From Prorocentrum cordatum (lineage: Eukaryota; Sar; Dinophyceae; Prorocentrales; Prorocentraceae): a stretch of DNA of 61,984 bases. Shown piece by piece: positions 53,088-61,984 of the stretch. How positions within the stretch are numbered: position 1 is the first letter of the stretch; each line of letters opens with the position of its first letter. The notes beneath the pieces are model-generated. The model did not search any database, was not told the DNA's origin, and worked only from the letters and a program-made list of their open reading frames with translations. The stretch lies in NCBI GenBank assembly GCA_963575745.1, contig CAUYUJ010014624.1, positions 1 to 61,984 of the forward strand. The letters run 5' to 3'. The position numbers and the translations under genes are program-made.

Positions 53088-53214
53088 GCGCTCCGCGTGG
53101 ATCCACGCTGGCCCCCCCCCCCCGGCGGCGCCTCCGGCGCCGCCCCTGGCGCGCTCCGCGCGTCAGGGATGGGTGTCCAGCGCAGATCCAAGAAATCCGC
53201 GCGGAGCGCCAAAA
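53088..53214 (+). mobile_element. Family O foldback element, copy O4 (intron 4)
   Basis: Ends ggcgctccgcgtggatccac and gaaatccgcgcggagcgcc are complementary. The inner pair is cgctggcc/ccagcg, and the core is cggcggcgcctccggcgcc. The best preserved copy, about 127 bp. Confidence 0.75.
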
Positions 53215-53250
53215 GTTTGTGTTTATGGTGTTTTCTTTCTTCTATTTTCA

Positions 53251-53416
53251 GTGCCCATAACAACCGCTGCCCTTCCGTCGTGCTTGCCTTTTTCGGCCTC
53301 CTGGGAGGCCCTCGTCGCCACCGCTGGATTCGCCTCGAGATCCCGGTCCCAGCGCAGCACCCCAGGAGAGGTACGGGGAGTAGCGGTGCTCATCGGCACT
53401 TGTTGCTTCCCCGAAG
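53251..53416 (+). mobile_element. Family F introner-like element, copy F5, supplying the acceptor of exon 5
   Basis: Starts GTGCCCATAACAACCGCTGC after ttttca and ends cttgttgcttccccgaAG at 53,415-53,416, exactly where NTF2-like coding sequence resumes. The core gccctcgtcgccaccgctgg and ttcgcctcgagatcccgg are present. 166 bp. It is nested at the 3' end of a longer intron rather than being the whole intron. Confidence 0.75.
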
Positions 53417-53593
53417 GACGTGCTCTACACGGACTTCCTCGTGCTGCTCAGGCTGGGGGGCAGGTGGCGGATCGTCAGCAAGGTCTTCTCTTGGCGGCTC
53501 GAGGACGGGGCCTTGAGAGGGACGGGTCGAAGAAGAAGCAGAAGAAGAAAAATAATGATAAGAAGAGTCAACGGCGTAAACATACACTCTTGA
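53417..53593 (+). CDS. NTF2-like / lumazine-binding-like protein, exon 5 (C-terminus)
   Basis: The phase-0 frame DVLYTDFLVLLRLGGRWRIV then SKVFSWRLEDG is the hallmark last two strands of the family (YxDFLxLLRxxGRWRIVxKVF). A basic tail follows to TGA at 53,591-53,593. The tail (RRRSRRRKIM...) is unlike the family, so a further splice or an earlier end is possible. With exons 1-4 this makes a protein of roughly 150-190 residues, the usual size. No signal peptide or membrane segment is apparent, so it is probably soluble. Expression and splicing are unverified. Confidence 0.75.
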   Translation, partial: DVLYTDFLVLLRLGGRWRIVSKVFSWRLEDGALRGTGRRRSRRRKIMIRRVNGVNIHS

Positions 53594-53654
53594 CGGTCTG
53601 CGCGTGCCGTCAGCGGTGTGTGTAGTTGTTTTTCTTCCTCCACTGCGGCCCTGA

Positions 53655-53748
53655 GGACTACTACTGGTGGCCTCGTGCCCCCTTCCCGTCCACTGCAGCT
53701 CGGGGCCCACCTCCAGACGCCTCAGCTCGGACACGCAATCGCGAATGG
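53655..53748 (-). CDS. Minus-strand exon candidate, convergent with the NTF2-like gene
   Basis: On the minus strand the acceptor ttttgggaaaacgcag abuts 53,748. The frame reads AIRDCVSELRRLEVGPELQW and TGRGHEATSSS, helix-like with GC-ending codons. It is tail-to-tail with the NTF2-like exon 5, only about 60 bp away. The donor is not determined. A plus-strand frame (PRAPFPSTAARGPPPDASAR) overlaps, so strand is an inference. Confidence 0.4.
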
Positions 53749-54079
53749 CTGCGTTTTCCCAAAATAGCAACGGTTCAATTTCTCGGAACGTGCTGCGTAG
53801 AGCACGGCTTCTCTGATAAAGTCGAGCAACCTACGCGCAACGTGACCTGTTAGGTCTCACTCTCGCGGACACGGCAGAGAGTTGAGCTTCAGATTGCTGA
53901 CCACGGTTTAGGTTGCTCCCATCGTACTTCAGGACCCCATCCCCCAACAAAAGTTCGAGCACCCAGAAAAGTATCGAACCAGTGTCGAACGAGCATCGCC
54001 TCCCAGGGCCCGACCCTCTAATTTCGGTACTTTCCTGGTGCTCGAAATGCGGTCTGGTGATCCAGGCTAAAGTACGTTG

Positions 54080-54268
54080 TCAAGGGCGTAAAAACAACGC
54101 CCTTACCCTGGTTTATGAGGCGTTGTGCGCTGAACCTCCTGTGGGCTAACACGGTAAACCCTGCGTATCGCGCATGCCGCGCGGCGTCCTGGCGGCTCTC
54201 TGGCCCGTTGGAGCTCCCAGGAGGTTTACTGACTGCGCACTTGCAACCCAGGGTAGGGGCGCACATCA
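54080..54268. mobile_element. Foldback/MITE-like element P, copy 2
   Basis: acgcccttaccctggtttat at the left pairs with aacccagggtaggggcg at the right. The nested pair gaacctcctgtgggct/agctcccaggaggttt is as in copy 1. Confidence 0.75.
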
Positions 54269-54269
54269 T

Positions 54270-54420
54270 AAACCAGATCTCCCCAGATGCCATGGCGCCT
54301 GCTCTTATTTCAGCACGCTCCCTGGCGCCCCCCCCCTGGTCCGCGCACGTGCCCCGGGCCACGATTCGCGCACGCCTCTCTTGGCCGCCCCCCTCTCTGG
54401 ACGCTCCCGAAGAGTAAGCT
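54270..54420 (+). repeat. Dispersed repeat R, copy 4
   Basis: Contains atgccatggcgcctgctctt, ccgcgcacgtgccccgggcc and ctcttggccgcccccctc. Confidence 0.65.
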
Positions 54421-54477
54421 GGAGCATCGTCAGCCGCGGTGTGCTTCCTCGCGCTGGCCAGGCCGTGGGGGGGGGCC

Positions 54478-54560
54478 CTCCTCCTCCCCCTCCTCCTCCT
54501 CCTCCTCCTCTTCCTCCTCCTCCTCCTCCTCCTCCTCCTCCTCCCCCTCCTCCTCCTCTG
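54478..54560. repeat. (TCC)n microsatellite
   Basis: TCC repeats flanked by GC-rich DNA. 54,560-54,750 is GC-rich with no frame I can support. Confidence 0.95.
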
Positions 54561-54754
54561 GCCCCTTCCCTGACGGCGAGAGAGAGAGCGCGGCTCGTCG
54601 GCCAGGCCTCCTCTCCTGGCGGCCCCGCGGGCGCGGGGCCCCGCGGGCGGGGCGCGGGCCGCGGGGCGTGGCGGGGCGCCTGGCAGCGGGCTGCGCGCGG
54701 ACGCGGGCAGGGAGCGGACTTTGAGGCCGGGCCCTCGATGCCCACCTCATGGAT

Positions 54755-54878
54755 CTGTTCGACTCAGGTTCGACTCAAGTTCGACTCAGGTTCGACTCAG
54801 GTTCGACTCAGATTCGACTCAGGATCGACTCAGGTTCGACTCAGGTTCGACTCATGTTCGACTCAGGTTCGACGCACG
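54755..54878 (+). repeat. 11-bp tandem repeat (ttcgactcagg)
   Basis: About eleven copies of ttcgactcagg with single-base variants. Confidence 0.95.
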
Positions 54879-55089
54879 AGTGGAGCGAGTGGCTCCAGGA
54901 AGGTCCCCAGAATGAGCATCTAAGGGGCCTGTCCCTCTGCAGGGAGGATCTTCGACAGTAGTCAACAAAATAAGCAGGGGACTTTTTTTGGTATATTTTT
55001 GGAATATTCTAGGGTACTTTTTTTGAGTATTTTCAATTTCTTGCCCAAAATCCCCCGGTAGGGGGACAGGCCCGATTGCCCGACTTAAG

Positions 55090-55161
55090 AGAGGACGCTT
55101 GGCCACGAGAGTCCCCAGACGTCCGGCGCTCGAGGTTGTCCGATGTGCGTCGGAGAAGAAG
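55090..55161 (+). repeat. Left copy of a direct repeat flanking family F copy F6
   Basis: gcttggccacgagagtccccag ... gttgtccgatgtg is repeated, diverged, at about 55,350-55,410 (gtctggccacgaggccccag ... gttgttggatgtg) on the other side of F6. One frame upstream, PDLREDAWPRESPDVRRSRL, could be coding. Confidence 0.55.
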
Positions 55162-55315
55162 GTACCCATACCTGTACCCTTCGCCCGTCTTCCGCTTTTT
55201 GGGCCTCCTCGGAGGCTCTCGTCGCCACCGCTGGATTCGCCTCGAAATCTGGGTCAGAACGCACCCCGGGAGAGGTCCGGGGAGCAGCGGTATCGGTACC
55301 TTTGGGTCTCCCCAG
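55162..55315 (+). mobile_element. Family F introner-like element, copy F6 (GT...AG, 154 bp)
   Basis: Starts GTACCCATACCTGTACCC after AAGAAG and ends tttgggtctccccAG. It has the best preserved core: cctcctcggaggctctcgtc, gccaccgctggattcgcctc, gcaccccgggagaggtccgg and ggagcagcggtatcggtacc. Terminal inverted repeat: 5' gtacccatac... against 3' ...gtatcggtac. Confidence 0.75.
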
Positions 55316-55544
55316 TGCGGACCCCCCCCCCCGACGTGTGGACCCCCCCCCGACGTCTGGCCACGAGGCCCCAGGCGTCCAGCGCTCCAGGTTGTTGGAT
55401 GTGTAGGCCCCCTCCGCCCCCCGAGGTCTGGACCTCGTTCGTCCCTGCCCAGACTTTCCGGAGCGCCAAACAAGTGGCCCTCCAGACCTATAGACCAATG
55501 CCTTGTTCACGGCTGTTGGAGGTTTCGTGTGTTTCGTGCTTCTT

Positions 55545-55815
55545 TTTCGTTTTTTGTATTTTTATTTTTTCTGTTTATGTTTATTAATTGTTTTTTTTTT
55601 TTCTCTTCTTTTTTTTTTTTTTTCTGGTGTTTTGTGGAGGTTTGGGATCCTTTGTTTTGGTCTTTTGTTTTGGGTGATTTGAGTCTATTATTGTCTTTTT
55701 TTTTTTTTTAGTGTTTTTTGGATTTTTTTTTTTTTTTTTTTTTTTTCTTGGTGGCAATGATTTTTTTCTTTATTATTTTTTTTTTTTTGTTTTTTTTTCT
55801 TTTTTTGATCTTTTC
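55545..55815. repeat. T-rich low-complexity tract
   Basis: Long T runs interrupted by single G, C or A. Confidence 0.95.
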
Positions 55816-55899
55816 GAGGCTCCTTCTCCTGCTCCTCCTCCTCATCCTCCTCCTCCACCTCCTCCTGCATTTTCAAACAGTGTATACACTCGGCTTGCG

Positions 55900-56060
55900 A
55901 GCCCCGCTGGAGGAGGAGGAGGAGGAGGAGGAAAAGGACGACGACGACGAGGGGCATGAGGGATAGGATGGAGAGAGAGGAAGGAGGGAGAGGAGGAGGA
56001 TGAGGAGCTCGCGGAGGAGGGATGAGGAGGCGGAGGAGGGAGGAGGCGGAGAAGGAAGAG
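55900..56060. repeat. GGA/GAC purine-rich tract
   Basis: GGA and GACGAC repeats. No gene. Confidence 0.8.
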
Positions 56061-56159
56061 GATGCCGTTCAGTCATCCGATTATTTCCTTTTCGGCCAGC
56101 GCCGTATTGATCAATCTCTGGCCATGGTGCTGGCGCGCGGACGGCTCGGCTGAGGCCAA

Positions 56160-56365
56160 GCATGCCGTTACGGATCTGTTGGTGTGTTTATTTGGTGTGT
56201 TTTGTGTTTGCGTTTTTGAGTGCTTGCGTCTTCACAGGAGGCGACTTTTTTTTTTTTGTGTTTTTTTTTTTTTTTTTTTTGTTTTTGATAGTTTTTTTGT
56301 TTTTTTTGTTTTGTTTCTTTTTTGAAGTTTGTGTTTATTTTTGTTTGAAATGTTTTGTTTTTAGT
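56160..56365. repeat. T-rich low-complexity tract
   Basis: tttttttgtgttttt runs, resembling 55,545-55,815. Confidence 0.9.
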
Positions 56366-56369
56366 TGAT

Positions 56370-56667
56370 TGAAGAAGACCTGGCAAAGCCTCGACCACGG
56401 GGTGAGGATGCTCGCGCGGAACTGCAATGAACCGCACAAGCTCTTCACCAGGTCGTGCCCTCGGCGCCGCTTGCCCGCTCGCTCGCGCTGCGCGCTGCCC
56501 TGCTTCGCGCGCCCCCACCGGTCGCGTTGCGAGGTCTTTCGGCCCCAACGCTCGCAACGGCAACGAGTGCGCCAACGTGCCGCGGAAGGAGCAGAGGCGC
56601 ACCTGGCTCAGGATATCGGGTTATTTCCCGCCTCTCCCGGGGCGCGTCCCCAGAACGTTTTTCGGCG

Positions 56668-56670
<3 letters not shown>
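56370..56670. other. Unique GC-rich segment, probable exon, strand unresolved
   Basis: Plus frame PNARNGNECANVPRKEQRRT and WLRISGYFPPLPG and minus frame GEELVRFIAVPREHPHPVVE with ALPGLLQST are both convincing. The plus option could be an upstream exon of the 58,286 exon, but the phases do not join at the obvious GT (56,667). Confidence 0.35.

Positions 56671-56710
<40 letters not shown>
56667..56710. repeat. (TTG)n microsatellite
   Basis: TTG tract immediately before family E copy 3. Confidence 0.95.
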
Positions 56711-56712
<2 letters not shown>

Positions 56713-57473
56713 ACATTATTTATTCTAAAGAATAATTATTGTTGGGCCCCCTGGTGCGCGCCCCCCCTGCGCCGCCTAGGCCGCAGCTACATTTTTATCA
56801 TTTTCGTGAGGAAGCCTCAGAAAAGAGGGTGTGTACAGGATCCGGTTGTTTTGTTGTAATCCGCTTTCCTTGCAAAAAACAATAGAAAATGACATTTCTT
56901 GTTCTAATATAATCAAATTTCAAGAATCCCTTGCAAAAAACAAGGTAAAGTGGACATTCGCGCGCGCAAGACGAAATCCTTCCAAAAGCTTAGTGTTCGG
57001 AACGATTTTAACATAAAACATCAAAAAACCAATGGTTTTTCAACAAAAAAATGTCAAAATCTCATCCCGCGCGCTCTTGCGGATTCGTAGGAAACCCAAC
57101 ACTTTTGAAACATTTCTGTCAAACGGGCTTTTGCGAGCAACTTTTTCGAACTTCTGCGACAACGGTTGCGCACCTGCCAGGGCCATCATCCCTGTCAAAT
57201 AATACCATGCGGGACACATTCGTTTTTTCTTCGCGCGCGCACGCCGTCGTCGTCGGCCGCGGGCCCCTGAATAGTAGCCACGGTCGTCCGCATGCCACGA
57301 AGTGAAGTGTCCGAACGTCATAGGGCGGGAAGCTGGGTGTGGGTGGTGGCGAAGAGTCGTTTGGAAATTTGGTAGAGCTTGAACCGGCCCCCCCCACAAA
57401 GTGGGGGTATTGCCCGCCTCCTATGAAAACCCTGGCACTGGTGAGAACGGAGTGTCCCCACGTGCTAGTAATT
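56709..57473 (+). repeat. Family E dispersed repeat, copy 3
   Basis: Full unit: hairpin, GC block, A/T-rich body with gcgcgcgcaagacgaaatcc, and end ccctggcactggtgagaac...ccacgtgctagtaattg. Confidence 0.9.
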
Positions 57474-58240
57474 GTTGTTGTTGTTGTTGAACATTATTTA
57501 TTCTAAAGAATAATTATTGTTGGGCCCCCTGGTGCACGCCCCCCCTGCGCCGCCTAGGCCGCAGCTACATTTTCATCATTTTCGTGAGGATGCCTCAGGT
57601 AAAACGATGTGATCCAGATCCGGTTGTTTTGTTGTAATCCGTTTTCCCTTGCAAAAAAACACTAGAAAATGACATATCTTGTTCTAATATAATCAAATTT
57701 CAAGAATCCCTTGCAAAAAATAAGGTAAAGTGGACATTCGCGCGCGCAAGACGAAATCCTTCCAAAAGCTTAGTGTTCGGAGCGACTTTAACATAAAAAC
57801 ATCAAAAAACCATTGGTTTTTCAACAAAAAAATGTCAAAATCTCATCCCGCGCGCTCTTGCGGATTCGTAGGAAACCCAACACTTTTTTAAACATTTCTG
57901 TCAAACGGGCTTTTGCGAGCAACTTTTTCGAACTTCTGCAACAACGGTTGCGCACCTGCCAGGGCCATCATCCCTGTCAAATAATACCATGCGGGACATT
58001 CGTTTTTTCTTCGCGCGCGCACGCCGTCGTCGTCGGCCGCGGGGCCCTGAATAGTAGCCACGGTCGTCCGCATGCCACGAAGTGAAGTGTCCGAACGTCA
58101 TAGGGCGGGAAGCTGGGTGTGGGTGGTGGCGAAGAGTCGTTTGGAAACTTGGTAGAGCTTGAACCGGCCCCCCCACAAAGTGGTGGTATTGCCCGCCTCC
58201 TATGAAAACCCTGGCACTGGTGAGAACGGAGTGTCCCCAG
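57474..58240 (+). repeat. Family E dispersed repeat, copy 4 (tandem to copy 3)
   Basis: Second full unit about 777 bp after copy 3, separated only by a short TTG tract. Small deletions distinguish it (for example acaca lost near 57,998). Confidence 0.9.
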
Positions 58241-58285
58241 TCTTAAATGATTGTTGTTGTTGTTGTTGTTTTCATGTTTTTCTAG

Positions 58286-58529
58286 GCCCCGTCAAAACTC
58301 TGCGAGGCAAGCCCCGCCCGTACAGCAAGTGCTTTTCGGCGCGTTTTTCTGGCAATCCCGCATCCGCGCCCGCAGGAACCTGCTCTTGCCCGACGGCGCG
58401 GAGGAGTTGGTCACGCCCCCGCCGTGGAGCACGAAGGTGGCTTGCTACCAGCGCCTGCTCGAATGGCCCGGCGCGGGCCCGCTCACAGCGAAGAACGTCT
58501 ACCAGCTACTGCGCGAGCCATCGCTTTAG
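58286..58529 (+). CDS. Terminal-exon candidate after a TTG/T-rich acceptor
   Basis: The acceptor tgttttcatgtttttctag|G ends at 58,285. The frame reads RPRQNSARQAPPVQQVLFGA, FFWQSRIRARRNLLLPDGAE, ELVTPPPWSTKVACYQRLLE, WPGAGPLTAKNVYQLLREPS, L, then TAG at 58,527-58,529. GC3 is very high and no repeat explains it. Family E copies 3 and 4 would fill the preceding intron. I recognise no family. Confidence 0.5.
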
Positions 58530-59555
58530 GGCTAGATTGCCAGGTGTTTGTGTTATTGTTCTCGTCGTGTTTTTTTGTTGTCGTTTCTGGCGGGGGGTAT
58601 TTTCTGTTGCGCGCGCGCGCCCTCGCGGGGGTCTCCTTTGCATGCGTCTCGCCTGGCGCGCCGAGGCACGAGGAAGGGCCCGCGGCCGGCCGCCGGGCGG
58701 ACGCGCGCGGCGAGGACCGGTTCTTTGCTGCGCGCGTTTGGCGAGCGCCGAAACGTTGGCACTTTTCGAGAACGGCTTCGTAGTCCGTTGCGCCCTGACG
58801 GAACCCTTTCGGTGCGTCAGTTTCGCGGGACTTCGGTTTCGTCGTCGGTCCATTGTTCTCTGCGTGTCAGCGTTTTTCCAGCCGCGTTAGTTAATCGCTG
58901 TTGCGCGGTCCGTGTCACGCCTTGACCGCGTCGACTTGCGCTCGTCGCTGCGAACCCCCCCCAAACAAAAAACAGCCAGGTTTGCGTGCGCCGCAGCCGG
59001 CGCGAGGTTCGCGTGCAACATCCTGCTGGCCGAGGCCGGCGGGTGGCAGTATGCGAAAGATTCTACAGGCTTACGCCACATCCGCCGACCCCTTCTGTGA
59101 CTGTTGCGAGGCCAGGAGTTTCTGGCCAGCGGCGTCTTGTGTGAGGGTGCGGTGTCGCGCGCGGGTGGTGGCAGATACGTAGGGGGTCCACATGTTTGCG
59201 TGATGCCGGTGGTCTGGGGCGTGTTTTGCGAGCGCTTTGCGTGCTGTGCACCCGGGTGCGGGGTGTCCTTCTGGGAGGTCGGCCTCTCGCCCCTTAACCA
59301 AGTGGAGGAGCACCGGAAGACGAAAGGAGCAAGAGTAGCGTGCGGAAGGTGTGATCAGCGAAGCATCACCGCGAAAGATGTGGCAGATGAGTCGAAACGG
59401 GTGAAGAGGCTGTTGACGTTCGCAGCGCGCACGAAACAGTTCGCGTAGCAGCAGCACGTCGCGTAGCACAGCGCCGAGCAAGATTGTGAGCACGTCGCGA
59501 GGAAGAGCAAGGCTGCATGCGCGGAGTGCATTGCAGTTGGCTTGACGGCTCGCAA
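58530..59555. other. Possible 3' untranslated region and unassigned DNA
   Basis: G/T-rich immediately after the stop, then GC-rich with no frame clearly better than the others. No repeat family recognised. Confidence 0.4.
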
Positions 59556-59559
59556 TGCG

Positions 59560-61450
59560 GAAGCGTCTGGTGTCTTTTGGAGGCCTCCTGGGGGCCTCTT
59601 TGGGGCTCCTTGGGGCGTCTTGGCGGCCTCTTGGGGGCCTCTGGCGGCCTCTTGGGGCACTCTTGGGGCCCCCTGGGGCTCGTGGGGGCGGGAAGCTAGA
59701 TTTTTGAATTTTTGGTTGCCCTCTTGGGCCCCTCTTGGTGCCGTCTTGGGGCCTTCTTGGACCGTTTTGGGGACCTATTGGGGCGTCTTGGGGCCATATT
59801 GGGCCGTCGTGGGGCCGTCTTGGGGGCCTCTTGGGCTGTCTTGGGGCGGTCTTCAGGGCACGAGACGAATTTGTGAAAACTATACGTTTTACGAAGGAAA
59901 GGAGCATTTTTTTCCGTCTAGGGACCCTCTTGGGACGCATCTTTGAGGCCCCTTGGGGGCGTCTTGGGCCAGCTGGAGGCCATCTCGGGTGTTTTCGATC
60001 GCTCTTGGACCGTGTGGGACCATGTTCAGCTCTCTGGGAAGCCACTTGGAGCGCTCCTGGAGCGCTCTTGGGGCCGTCTTCGGGGCTCTCTTGGGCCGTC
60101 TTCGGCGCCTCTTGAGCCGTATTGGCGCCCTCTTGGGCTGTCTTGGGGCCCTCTTGGAGGCTTCTTGGACCGTCTTGGTGCGGTCTTGGGGGCCTCTTGG
60201 GCTGTCCGGAAGCGTCGGAAAGCCCAAAAGGCGAATTTGTGAAACATGTACGTTTTACTCAGGGAACGGGCCAACTTTTTGCGTCCAGAGGCCCTCTTGG
60301 GGCGCATTTTGGATGCCCCTTGGGCTCTTGGGGGCACCTTGGGCCGTCTGGAGGCCGTCGTCGGTGTCTTTGATCGCTCTTGGACCGTCTGGGACCATAT
60401 TGAGCTTTCTTGGAGGCCACTCGGAGCGCTCCTGGAGCGCTCTTGGGGTCGTCTTCGGGGCTCATTTGGGCCGTTTTCGGCGCCTCTTGAGCCGTCTTGG
60501 CGCCCTCTTGGGCTATTTTGGGACCGTCTTGGAGGCTTTTTGGGCCGTCTTGGGGCGGTCTTCGGGGCCTCTTGGGCCGTCTGGGAGCATCGGAAGACCC
60601 AGACGGCGAACTTGTGAAACATGTGCGTTTAACGGGCAAGTTTGTGCGTCTAGGGACCCTCTTGGGACACATCTTGGAGGCCTCTTGGGGCCTCGTGGGG
60701 ACCTCTTGTGCCGTCTAGGAGGCCTCGTAGCTCGTCTTTGGGCCACCTTGGGCGTCTTGGAGCGCTCGTTTGGCGTCACGGGGCCATTTCGAGGCCACGG
60801 GAGGAGTCCTTGCAGGATTTTTGGGAGCGGATGACCCCCCTTCGGGGGAATCGGAGGAATCGGGGAATTTGGCCGGACCCACCCCCCACTCCAAATCGAC
60901 CGGACCAGGCTCCCGGCTTGGAGGCCATTCGGAGCGCTCCTGGAGCGCTCTTGGGGCCGTTTTCGGGGCCCTCTTGGGCCGTCTTGGGCGCCTGTTGGCC
61001 CGTCTTGGGGCCCTCTTGGTCTATTTTGTGACCCTCTTGGAGGCTTCTTGGCGGGAGCATCGGAAAACCCAGAAGGCGAACTTGTGAAAAATGTCCGTTT
61101 AACGGAGGGAATTGGCAAATTTTTGCGTCTAGGGACCCTCTTGGGACGCATCTTGGAGGCCTCTTGGGGCCTCGTGGGGACCTCTTGTGCCGTCTAGGAG
61201 GTCTCGTAGCTCGTCTTTGGGCCACCTTGGGCGTCTTGGAGCGCTCGTTTGGCGTCACGGGGCCATTTCGAAGCCACCGGAGGAGTCCTTGCAGGATTTT
61301 CGGGAGCGGATGACCCCCCTTCGGGGGAATCGGGAGAATCGGGGGAATCGGGGGAATCGGGGAATTTGGCCGGACCCCCCCCCCCCCCCTCCAAATCGAC
61401 CGGACCAGGCTCCCACGGGAGGGGTTTGGGGAGGGGGAATCTCACACGCC
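59560..61450 (+). repeat. Family G G-rich repeat block with long tandem units
   Basis: ctcttggggcc motifs organised into longer units. Each carries an island gaayttgtgaaaMatgt-cgttt-ac near 59,868, 60,231, 60,608 and 61,077, followed by gcgtctagggaccctcttgg. The last two units (from 60,648 and from 61,126) are nearly identical for about 280 bp, including a gagcggatgaccccccttcg segment. Confidence 0.9.
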
Positions 61451-61559
61451 GATGAACCCCAAAGGGTCGGCGGATTTGGAAAGATTCGCAACCCTTTCGG
61501 GAATGCGGTCCACGCAGGCAAAAGTGGCCACAGTAGCTCCCACCTGGAACCAATGTAAT

Positions 61560-61984
<425 letters not shown>

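Noticed and set aside
54560-54750. GC-rich frame GPRGGAGPRGRGAGRGAWRG
   Set aside because: Low-complexity Gly/Arg/Ala translation of GC-rich DNA with no splice or codon support.

Overview
The window looks like nuclear DNA of a dinoflagellate-type protist. This is inferred from several things together. Base composition is GC-rich and there are no long uninterrupted genes. Very small exon candidates show AG|G acceptors and many GC (possibly GA) donors. There are two degenerate non-LTR (LINE) retroelements, one with APE-type endonuclease and YADD reverse transcriptase features of the kind found in dinoflagellate genomes. Trinucleotide microsatellites and short inverted-repeat elements are extremely dense. 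A large-genome, Prorocentrum-like lineage is possible, but no rRNA, tRNA or spliced-leader sequence fixes the taxon. Nearly all long open frames are translations of microsatellites and are not genes.

Layout. 1-2.7 kb holds a split plus-strand gene candidate with five short exons; two inverted-repeat elements lie in one intron and a 154-bp GT-AG intron-like repeat (family F) lies in another. 2.7-6.9 kb is arrays and G-rich blocks. 6.85-9.4 kb carries two copies of a repeat bracketed by (TTG)n (family E); two more copies are at 56.7-58.25 kb. 9.4-25.4 kb mixes microsatellites, foldback elements and isolated exon candidates. 25.6-28.65 kb is a compound 89-bp minisatellite. 29-34 kb holds more foldbacks and exon candidates. 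35-48.6 kb is a retroelement landscape: a broken EN-RT-zinc-finger LINE (35.6-40.7 kb), a second broken LINE fragment (44.3-46.6 kb) inside a tandem-unit repeat family, and copies of that family without RT at 20.9, 35.0 and 47.3 kb. 48.8-53.6 kb contains the best host gene, a split NTF2-like/lumazine-binding-like protein whose introns are packed with foldback elements and one assembly gap. The last 8 kb are repeats plus one terminal-exon candidate.

The main theme is introns and mobile elements. Family F occurs at least six times; each copy starts with GT and ends with a pyrimidine-rich AG (one 3' end is degenerate), and three copies are exactly 154 bp. It has inverted terminal repeats starting at the 5' splice site. 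The first intron of the NTF2-like gene also carries inverted repeats flush with both splice sites. These look like introner elements (transposon-derived introns). A separate small element (X) with tcgggg/ccccga ends and 5-6 bp target duplications has inserted into both a family F copy and the LINE reverse transcriptase.
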